Assembly (NCBI GenBank): GCA_051892815.1
Contig: JBJFGP010000147.1
Coordinates: 1-13,099, forward strand
DNA length: 13,099 nucleotides
Direction: 5' to 3'
Source of the DNA: JAXFQS01 sp051892815
GTDB lineage: Bacteria; Verrucomicrobiota; Kiritimatiellia; RFP12; DVOR01
Part shown: positions 1-4,531 of the stretch, piece by piece
Numbering within the stretch: position 1 is the stretch's first letter
Layout of the letters: each line of letters starts with the position of its first letter
Notes under the pieces: model-generated
The model's input: only the letters and a program-made list of their open reading frames with translations
What the model was told of the DNA's origin: nothing
The model's database searches: none
Position numbers and translations under genes: made by a program

Positions 1-1013
1 TGGTCGGCCCCTCGAACAACATCGCCTACACTCAAGCCATGCTCGTGGCGACGACTCCTGGCGTGCAGTTCAACCCCTTCTTCATCTACGGCGACACCGG
101 TCTTGGCAAAACCCACCTGGCGCAGGCTATCGCCCACGAGGCCCTCGCCAAACGCCCCGGCACCAGCGTGACCTACGTCACCACCGAGAACCTGATGAAC
201 GAGTACATCTCCGCCATCCAGCGCAACCGCGAGAGCCACCAGACCTCACTGCTCAAGTTCCGCGAGAAGTACCGCCAGACCGACCTGCTGATTATCGACG
301 ACGTCCACTTCCTCTCCAAAACCGAGGGCCTTCAAGAGGAGTTCTTCAACACCTTCAACGACCTCCAGCAGAACGGCAAGCAGATTGTGATGACCTCCGA
401 TCGCCCCCCCAAAGAGATCGCCAACCTGCAAGAGCGCCTCGTCTCCCGCTTCGTGCAAGGCCTCGCCACCAATGTCGAGATGCCGACCGTCGAGACGCGC
501 CTGGCCATCCTCCGCTACAAGCAAGCCTCCCTGCCCAACCCCCTGCCCGACCTCATCCTCGACTTCATCGCCAACCGCGTCAGCACCTCCGTACGAGCCC
601 TCGAAGGCGCCCTCCACCGCGCCACCACCCTCCGCGACATCCTCGCCCCGCGTCCGCTCACCATCGACGCCCTGCGCACCCACCTCCAAGACCTCCTCGA
701 CCAGGAAGACGCCCCCACCGTCACCTTCGAGCAAATCCAGCGCGCCGTCGCCAACGCCTACCACGTCCCCCTCTCCGACCTCCTGGGCAACACCCGCCCC
801 CAAGCCATCGCCTTTCCCCGCCAAATCGCCATGTTCCTCTGCCGCAGGCTGATGAACAGTTCCCTCAAAGACATCGCCAAAGCCTTCGGCAAGACCCACG
901 CCACCATTGTCCACGCCGCCAGCACCATCCAACAGCGCCTCACCACCGAGCCCGAACTCCGCGCCAGCATCCAGAACATCCTTACCTCCCTCGGCCAGCG
1001 CCTCGACCTCTAA
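1..1013 (+). CDS. dnaA: Chromosomal replication initiator DnaA (5' end missing)
   Basis: DnaA is the AAA+ ATPase that binds DnaA boxes and opens the replication origin. The reading frame is open from base 3 with no start, and the first residues (VGPSNNIAY) are the usual lead-in to the AAA+ domain, so domains I and II lie outside the window. Visible parts in order: Walker A GDTGLGKTH (90-116), Walker B LLIIDDVHF (about 282-311), arginine-finger region SRFVQGL, sensor 2 VRALEGALHR, and the domain IV helix-turn-helix (RQIAMFLCRRL to ATIVHAAS, about 816-930). The recognition helix is FGKTHATIVHA where most bacteria have FGGRDHTTVLHA: one residue shorter and changed at positions that read DNA-box bases in E. 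coli (D433, T435). Everything else is well conserved, so this is a real DnaA and not a Hda-like fragment. No gene or terminator hairpin follows directly; the next transcription signal belongs to gene A. Confidence 0.95.
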   Translation, partial: VGPSNNIAYTQAMLVATTPGVQFNPFFIYGDTGLGKTHLAQAIAHEALAKRPGTSVTYVTTENLMNEYISAIQRNRESHQTSLLKFREKYRQTDLLIIDDVHFLSKTEGLQEEFFNTFNDLQQNGKQIVMTSDRPPKEIANLQERLVSRFVQGLATNVEMPTVETRLAILRYKQASLPNPLPDLILDFIANRVSTSVRALEGALHRATTLRDILAPRPLTIDALRTHLQDLLDQEDAPTVTFEQIQRAVANAYHVPLSDLLGNTRPQAIAFPRQIAMFLCRRLMNSSLKDIAKAFGKTHATIVHAASTIQQRLTTEPELRASIQNILTSLGQRLDL

Positions 1014-1110
1014 CCCCCCTTCCTATGCACCTCTTTTCCCCCCTCCAACCCACCTTCGCCCCCCACTCCTGCACACCTCCCCAACACTTTTTTGCCCACC
1101 TTCGCACATT
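1014..1110 (+). other. C-rich, G-poor spacer after dnaA (possible Rho-entry region)
   Basis: The 97 bases after the dnaA stop contain only about five G and are dominated by runs of C and T, with no hairpin followed by a T tract. A C-over-G bubble of this length in the sense strand is typical of Rho utilisation sites, so dnaA transcription may end here by Rho. This is inferred from composition only. No convincing DnaA boxes are present. Confidence 0.35.
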
Positions 1111-1115
1111 TAGTG

Positions 1116-1144
1116 TTGACACCTCCCAAACCCCATGCTATCAT
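1116..1144 (+). promoter_or_regulatory. Strong sigma70-type promoter of gene A
   Basis: A perfect -35 TTGACA (1116-1121), a 17-base spacer and TATCAT (1139-1144) preceded by TGC (an extended -10) are seen directly. Transcription should start near 1151, giving an untranslated leader of about 135 bases before the ATG at 1288. The tRNA-Asn promoter in this window has the same layout (TTGACA, 17 bases, TGC plus -10), which supports both. It lies outside the 124-bp inverted repeat, so gene A' does not share it. Confidence 0.8.
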
Positions 1145-1151
1145 AGCCGCG

Positions 1152-1287
1152 TTCTAAAGGAAAACAAACTGGCCTTCGTGTCGACAGTTGCCGAGTGGCA
1201 ACACCGGAGACAACCGGCCGCAACTGATCTCGAAAACAACGGTTATACGGCACTTCGTCGCATAATCTGTCTTATGGAGAATTCCAA
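1152..1287 (+). promoter_or_regulatory. Structured 5' leader of gene A with alternative stems
   Basis: A perfect 6-bp hairpin GTTGCC-gagt-GGCAAC sits at 1187-1202. CAGTTGC (1185-1191) can instead pair with GCAACTG (1220-1226), which would break the first hairpin, so the two folds exclude each other. A CCGG/CCGG stem lies between them. No known riboswitch family was recognised. The ribosome site is GGAG at 1276-1279, 8 bases before the ATG. Only the last 31 bases of this leader are shared with A'. Confidence 0.4.
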
Positions 1288-1380
1288 ATGAAGAAAGCAC
1301 TCGTCGCGTTGGCGCTCTTCGCTGCCGGAATTGCCGCCGCCGATGTGACCTCCTCCAACATCGTCGGATACCAGAAAATC
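1257..1380. repeat. Left arm of perfect 124-bp inverted repeat
   Basis: Bases 1257-1380 are identical, base for base, to the reverse complement of 4180-4303. The repeat covers 31 bases of leader including the ribosome site, the start codon, the complete signal-peptide code and the first mature codons up to the YQKI motif (31 codons). Identity stops abruptly at both ends. Because the arms are in the same frame of the two genes, recombination between them would keep both reading frames intact. Confidence 0.97.
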
Positions 1381-2004
1381 CCGGTTGTCAAAGGTCTTTC
1401 GGGGGTGACGCCCACATTCGTCGCCATCGGCGGCGGGGACATTCAACTCAAGGACATTATCCCTTCCGAAGGTTTCCAGAACAGCGGCAACTTGCAATTC
1501 TTCTCCTCCGATGGCAAGGTCTCCTTCACCGCCTACTACTACTACGATGCGGACGATGCGGAGAACGCCGGTTGGTACGACTTCGACACCGACGACTATC
1601 TGGGCGATACGACCATTGCCGCGGGCTCGGGCTTCTTCGCCTACAGCAATGCCGAGGCGACCTTCACGGTTGCCGGCGAGGTCAAGCAGGGCTCGACCAC
1701 CGTCACCTTGGCCAAGGGGCTGACCTGGGCGGGCAACGGTACGGTCAACAGCCTGAAACTCAAGGACATTATCCCCTCCGAAGGTTTCCAGAACAGCGGC
1801 AACCTGCAGTTCTTCACCTCCGCAGGCAAGGTCTCCTTCACCGCCTACTACTATTACGATGCGGACGACGAGGAGAACGCCGGCTGGTACGACTTCGATA
1901 CCGACGACTATCTGGGCGATACTGAAGTTCCGGCCGGTTCGGCAGTCTTTGCCTACAGCAACGCCGAGGCGACCTTGACCCTTCCTGCTGCCGTTCAGCA
2001 GTAA
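1288..2004 (+). CDS. Secreted SNIVGYQKI-type repeat protein (gene A), function unknown
   Basis: A 238-residue protein with a clear Sec signal peptide (MKK, hydrophobic core, likely cut after AAA at residue 18), then a TSSNIVGYQKI opening. I recall this motif in families of exported proteins from Kiritimatiellota-like bacteria; no function is known to me. The mature part contains two near-identical modules (about residues 54-107 and 158-211), each running from LKDIIPSEGF to DDYLGD and containing YYYYDADD and DFDTDD stretches. It is very acidic, rich in Tyr and Asp, and probably beta-rich. There is no transmembrane anchor or sorting signal. The start is fixed by the ribosome site GGAG at 1276-1279 and by the identical start in A'. 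It is probably co-transcribed with the PEP-CTERM gene 95 bases downstream. The Asp clusters might bind calcium, but no known calcium motif fits cleanly. Closest relative in view: A' on the opposite strand. Confidence 0.85.
   Translation: MKKALVALALFAAGIAAADVTSSNIVGYQKIPVVKGLSGVTPTFVAIGGGDIQLKDIIPSEGFQNSGNLQFFSSDGKVSFTAYYYYDADDAENAGWYDFDTDDYLGDTTIAAGSGFFAYSNAEATFTVAGEVKQGSTTVTLAKGLTWAGNGTVNSLKLKDIIPSEGFQNSGNLQFFTSAGKVSFTAYYYYDADDEENAGWYDFDTDDYLGDTEVPAGSAVFAYSNAEATLTLPAAVQQ
1447..1922 (+). repeat. Direct repeats inside gene A (164 bp, period 312 bp)
   Basis: Bases 1447-1610 and 1759-1922 match with only about a dozen differences by eye, offset by exactly 312 bases (104 codons). They encode the two LKDIIPSEGF...YLGD modules. 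The two copies resemble each other far more than either resembles its counterpart in A', which suggests recent duplication or ongoing homogenisation inside the gene. Confidence 0.92.
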
Positions 2005-2010
2005 TCCTTT

Positions 2011-2063
2011 CCCGGTGCCTTCGGGCAGCGGGGATAGCCGCCAAGGGCTTGCCTTTGGCGGTT
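2011..2063 (+). promoter_or_regulatory. Two consecutive hairpins between genes A and B
   Basis: TGCC-TTCG-GGCA (2016-2027), a short stem with a UUCG tetraloop, may extend through flanking CCC/GGG. It is followed by a 10-bp stem (2038-2047 with 2052-2061, one G-U pair, extendable to 2036-2063). Neither is followed by a T tract, so they do not look like intrinsic terminators. They more likely stabilise the upstream mRNA, direct its processing, or lower expression of B relative to A. The A'-B' gap also holds two hairpins with different sequences. Confidence 0.6.
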
Positions 2064-2099
2064 CAACCTGAAACTACGAAAACAAACGAAAGTCTCACA

Positions 2100-2645
2100 A
2101 TGAAGAAGTTCCTCATCGCCGGTTGCGCCTTGGTGATGGCGGTCTCCGTTCAGGCGGCCTCCTACGCTTGGTCGACAGTCGAGGCGTATTTCTACACCCC
2201 GAATGCCGATGGTTCCCCCAGCTCCACCAAGTTGACGGGTGCCATTGCCTATCTCTTCGAGGGTACGGCAGAAGACATGGCGACCACGGTTGCGGCAATC
2301 AACGACGGTACCTTTACGGGCGCCGGCGCGATTATGTCGACAACCACCAACGCCAAGGGAAAACTCTCGGGCACCTCTGACGACATCATCAGCGGGGCAG
2401 GCATCTACAATGTCTATATGGTCATCTTCGATGCCGCCACGATCGGCGAAGCCCAGTTCTACCAGTTCGCTTCGATGACCGTCGACTATGGCGGCACGGG
2501 CAATGCTCAGGCCTCGTTCTCCGGCGTTGGCGGCACGAGCAATGCGTGGAACCCGATTGCGACGGTTCCGGAACCCGTCTTCATGGGTATCTTCGCGGCG
2601 GGCATGGTTGCCGTTCTGCTCCGTCGTCAGAAGAACATTGCCTAA
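2100..2645 (+). CDS. PEP-CTERM sorted surface protein (gene B)
   Basis: A 181-residue exported protein. It has a Sec signal peptide (MKKFLIAGCALVMAVSVQA, cut after residue 19), a mature domain of about 135 residues, and a C-terminal PEP-CTERM signal at 156-181: VPEP, a 15-residue hydrophobic helix, then RRQKNIA. Proteins with this tail are known to be cut by an exosortase and left on the cell surface or in extracellular polymer; no exosortase is encoded here. The mature domain (YTPNADGSPSSTKL, AIAYLFEG, YNVYMVIFDA) is shared with B' and I do not recognise it. I place the start at 2100 because an upstream in-frame ATG at 2049 would fall inside the hairpin and precede the signal peptide. No strong Shine-Dalgarno is visible; CGAAAG lies 9 to 14 bases upstream. 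Probably the second gene of an A-B operon. Confidence 0.85.
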   Translation: MKKFLIAGCALVMAVSVQAASYAWSTVEAYFYTPNADGSPSSTKLTGAIAYLFEGTAEDMATTVAAINDGTFTGAGAIMSTTTNAKGKLSGTSDDIISGAGIYNVYMVIFDAATIGEAQFYQFASMTVDYGGTGNAQASFSGVGGTSNAWNPIATVPEPVFMGIFAAGMVAVLLRRQKNIA

Positions 2646-2759
2646 GGGTTCTTGCCTACGCTGCGGCATCCTGCCTGCCTAGCCGCCCCTTCCGGCGATG
2701 GGCGGGAATCCGAGGATGCGGTTCCCTGGCAATCCAACCCCAAATAGCAATCAAAACAG

Positions 2760-2801
2760 GCGAGGCGCCCCAATCGGGACGCCTCGCTTGTTTGTTCTTT
2801 T
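2760..2801. terminator. Bidirectional terminator between convergent B and B'
   Basis: GCGAGGCG (2760-2767) pairs perfectly with CGCCTCGC (2780-2787), with an inner CCC/GGG. On the + strand it is followed by TTGTTTGTTCTTTT (2788-2801). On the - strand the stem is followed by CTGTTTTGATTG, also T-rich, so it can serve B' as well. It lies within a few bases of the symmetry axis of the mirrored locus. Confidence 0.85.
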
Positions 2802-2834
2802 GGCTTCGTTTCCTATCTACCTTGGGCATCTGCC

Positions 2835-2866
2835 GATAGGCACCTTAGCCCGAGACAGATAGGCAC
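2835..2866 (-). repeat. Dispersed intergenic motif GGTGCCTATC (two copies)
   Basis: On the + strand GATAGGCACC (2835-2844) and GATAGGCAC (2858-2866) repeat directly, separated by 13 bases. The same motif in either orientation occurs at 7800-7808, 7820-7830 and 7867-7876, and in shortened form at 10597-10605, always between genes. Confidence 0.6.
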
Positions 2867-2881
2867 GAATGGGGGGCTTTC

Positions 2882-3451
2882 CTACGCCAGATTCTTCTGC
2901 CGACGCAGCAATACCGCCACCATCGCGGAGGCAAAGATGCCCATAAACACCGGCTCTGGAACCGAGGAGATTTGCTGCCAACTGCCGCTTGCAACTTGAC
3001 TGGTGAAGGTAGCCGACCCATTCCCCGATGCAGGAATGGCGACACCTTCCAGCAGATAGGACATATAGAAACCGTCAGCCCCGAGCGCGTAAGCGTTTTC
3101 ATAACTGTCGGCGTTGAAAATAACCATATAGAGATTGTAGGAAGAACCTCCGACAAACCCGTAATCACTCCCAACCGTCCCCGAGATACCCAGGGCTCCG
3201 ACGGTCTTTTCTGCAACCACATTGGCGGCAGCCTTGTCAAAAGTGCCATCAAGGATCGAGGCCACGGTTGCCGCTTGGGCGGAGGAGTCGCCTTCGAACA
3301 GATAGGCGATGTAGCCGCTGGTGACCTTGGTGGAACTGTAGGAACCATCGGAGTTAGGTGCATAGATGGCGCCCGTCTTCCAGGAGACTGCGGCTGCCTG
3401 TGCAGTGACCACCGCCATCAGGGCGAGGGCTGCGATGATGAACTGTTTCAT
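2882..3451 (-). CDS. PEP-CTERM sorted surface protein (gene B'), paralog of B
   Basis: A 189-residue paralog of gene B on the opposite strand. It has a signal peptide (MKQFIIAALALMAVVTAQA), then a mature domain sharing YAPNSDGSYSSTKV, YIAYLFEG and YNLYMVIFNA with B, and a PEP-CTERM tail at 164-189 (VPEP, hydrophobic helix, RRQKNLA). The tail is the best-conserved part at protein level, but the DNA there has diverged at many third positions, unlike the frozen 5' ends of A and A'. The ATG at 3451 is chosen because it begins the signal peptide; an in-frame upstream ATG would add 28 residues before it. The leader just before the start (ACGAAAACCAAACG) resembles that of B (ACGAAAACAAACG), supporting duplication of the whole A-B unit. 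Surface localisation by an exosortase encoded elsewhere is inferred from the tail; function unknown. Confidence 0.85.
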   Translation of the reverse strand: MKQFIIAALALMAVVTAQAAAVSWKTGAIYAPNSDGSYSSTKVTSGYIAYLFEGDSSAQAATVASILDGTFDKAAANVVAEKTVGALGISGTVGSDYGFVGGSSYNLYMVIFNADSYENAYALGADGFYMSYLLEGVAIPASGNGSATFTSQVASGSWQQISSVPEPVFMGIFASAMVAVLLRRQKNLA

Positions 3452-3490
3452 TTCGGGTATTCCCGTTTGGTTTTCGTGTTTAGGACAAGG

Positions 3491-3552
3491 CCGCAAAGGT
3501 AGAACCATTTGCGGCGAAGTAATCCTTGGGAGCAAGTCGCCCCACTCCCAAG
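3491..3552 (-). promoter_or_regulatory. Two consecutive hairpins between genes A' and B'
   Basis: Reading the - strand after the A' stop: CTTGGGAG pairs with CTCCCAAG (3545-3552 with 3525-3532, a perfect 8 bp), then CCGCAAA pairs with TTTGCGG (3508-3514 with 3491-3497), extended by GGT/ACC inside. Neither has a T tract. Same position and number as the A-B hairpins but unrelated in sequence, so the structure rather than the sequence appears to be kept. Confidence 0.6.
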
Positions 3553-3558
3553 AAAAGG

Positions 3559-4272
3559 TTAAAGTTGCGGTGCGGGAAGCGTCAGGCTCGCCTCACTTTC
3601 TGAAGAGGCAAGAACCGCAGAGCCTGACTCGACGACTTCTCCGTTTTTGTTCTCAAGGGAGTCAACATCCGTCCAGCCTTCGGGCAAATCGTCGTCGCCG
3701 GGATAGTAGATGACCGTGAACTTGACCTGACCATCCTTGGTGAAGAACTGCAATTCAGACATATTGTCGATGAACTCTTGAGAGGGGACAATGTCGGCAA
3801 GCGTAATATCGCTGTTTGTGGCATTGCCAACCCATTTGAACCCAGCGGGGACTTCGACTCCCAAGTCGGCAACCTTGACTTCGCCCTTTATGGTGAGCGA
3901 GGCGTCAACAGGAGACGAGACAAAGAACCCGCCGCCAAAAGGAATTTGGGTGTCGCCAAGCGCTTCGAGGGAGTCGATATCCGTCCAGCCTTCGGGCAAA
4001 TCGTCGTCACCTGGATAATAAATCGCCGTAAACGCAACCTGTCCGTCCTTGGTGAAGAACTGCAACTCGGACATCTCGTCGATGAACTCTTGGGAGGGAA
4101 CGATGTCGCCGAGTTTGATGTCACCTCCTCCAATGGAGACGAAGGTGGGCGAGACCCCCGCGAAGCCGGCTGGGATGTCGATTTTCTGGTATCCGACGAT
4201 GTTGGAGGAGGTCACATCGGCGGCGGCAATTCCGGCAGCGAAGAGCGCCAACGCGACGAGTGCTTTCTTCAT
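3559..4272 (-). CDS. Secreted SNIVGYQKI-type repeat protein (gene A'), paralog of A
   Basis: A 237-residue paralog of gene A. The first 31 codons (signal peptide plus DVTSSNIVGYQKI) are identical to A at DNA level. After that the proteins differ strongly while keeping the same plan: a GGGDI.L.DI.PS.EF segment, LQFFT.DGQV, YYPGDDDLPEGWTD, a GG/GS...F turn, and a shared C-terminal SLTLPA. Two internal modules (about residues 55-101 and 159-205) repeat with the same 104-residue period as in A. Exported, acidic, function unknown. The ribosome site and leader end are inside the inverted repeat. Upstream of it I see no -35/-10 pair for this strand, so this copy may be weakly expressed or silent. 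B' follows 107 bases downstream. Confidence 0.83.
   Translation of the reverse strand: MKKALVALALFAAGIAAADVTSSNIVGYQKIDIPAGFAGVSPTFVSIGGGDIKLGDIVPSQEFIDEMSELQFFTKDGQVAFTAIYYPGDDDLPEGWTDIDSLEALGDTQIPFGGGFFVSSPVDASLTIKGEVKVADLGVEVPAGFKWVGNATNSDITLADIVPSQEFIDNMSELQFFTKDGQVKFTVIYYPGDDDLPEGWTDVDSLENKNGEVVESGSAVLASSESEASLTLPAPQL
3659..4108 (-). repeat. Direct repeats inside gene A' (138 bp, period 312 bp)
   Basis: Bases 3659-3796 and 3971-4108 are clearly duplicated with an offset of exactly 312 bases, the same period as in gene A. They encode the DIVPSQEF...DDDLPEGWTD modules. The identical period shows that the two-module plan predates the A/A' duplication, while the within-gene similarity shows later homogenisation. 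Confidence 0.9.
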
Positions 4273-4303
4273 TTGGAATTCTCCATAAGACAGATTATGC
4301 GAC
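4180..4303. repeat. Right arm of perfect 124-bp inverted repeat
   Basis: Exact reverse complement of 1257-1380. It covers the ribosome site, start codon, signal-peptide code and YQKI segment of gene A'. The segment between the arms (1381-4179, about 2.8 kb) contains the mature parts of A and A', and the complete B and B' genes. Confidence 0.97.
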
Positions 4304-4316
4304 CTTGGAATTTATT

Positions 4317-4347
4317 GGGGTTTTGGGCTGTTTTGGGGGAAGGGGGG
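4317..4347 (+). other. G-quadruplex-type motif upstream of A'
   Basis: Four G runs (4317-4320, 4325-4327, 4335-4339, 4342-4347) separated by loops of 4, 7 and 2 bases fit the usual intramolecular quadruplex pattern. It lies 14 bases beyond the right inverted-repeat arm, within a very G-rich stretch (4317-4494) on the + strand that holds no gene. Whether it folds or matters is not known. Confidence 0.5.
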
Positions 4348-4472
4348 CGGTTTGAGGTGGTGGGGAAGGTTGGCACGATGGGTTTTTTTGAGGTAGGCAG
4401 GATTGGGGGGCATTCTCGGGCACCTGGCAGTGGGGGAGGTTGGTGGGAATGGGTGGCGGAGGTTGTTTGGAC

Positions 4473-4501
4473 TTGCTTTCGGGGGGCGGTTTGGGTAAAA
4501 T
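4473..4501 (+). promoter_or_regulatory. Predicted sigma70-type promoter of lacZ
   Basis: TTGCTT (4473-4478), a 17-base spacer and TAAAAT (4496-4501) place the transcription start near 4508, inside a perfect operator palindrome. It is the only reasonable -35/-10 pair in the G-rich spacer before lacZ. Confidence 0.6.
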
Positions 4502-4504
4502 GGG

Positions 4505-4519
4505 CTGAAACCGTTTCAG
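4505..4519. promoter_or_regulatory. LacI/GalR-family operator overlapping the lacZ start site
   Basis: CTGAAAC-C-GTTTCAG is a perfect 7-bp inverted repeat around one base and contains GAAACCGTTTC, a typical LacI/GalR-family operator core. It begins just after the -10 and runs into the Shine-Dalgarno, the classical position for a repressor that blocks initiation. The repressor gene is not in the window. Confidence 0.65.
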
Positions 4520-4531
4520 GAAGGATTGCCG

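Noticed and set aside
1014..1287. Replication origin next to dnaA
   Set aside because: Only one weak 7-of-9 match to a DnaA box (near 1023-1031), no AT-rich unwinding region, and the spacer is explained by a promoter and leader.
2036..2063. Intrinsic terminator between A and B
   Set aside because: Good stem but no following T tract, and the downstream gene has no promoter of its own; processing or attenuation is more likely.
2049..2099. Upstream ATG for the PEP-CTERM gene B at 2049
   Set aside because: It falls inside the stable hairpin and would put 17 residues before an otherwise perfect signal peptide; B' supports the later start.
4370..4388. Sigma54 promoter: TTGGCACG at 4370-4377 matches the -24 element
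   Set aside because: The required GC of the -12 element is TT at the right spacing; a sigma70-type pair closer to lacZ fits better.
4526..4531. TTG start for lacZ at 4526
   Set aside because: It would lie one base from the Shine-Dalgarno AGGAAGGA; the ATG at 4532 has correct spacing and begins a good signal peptide.
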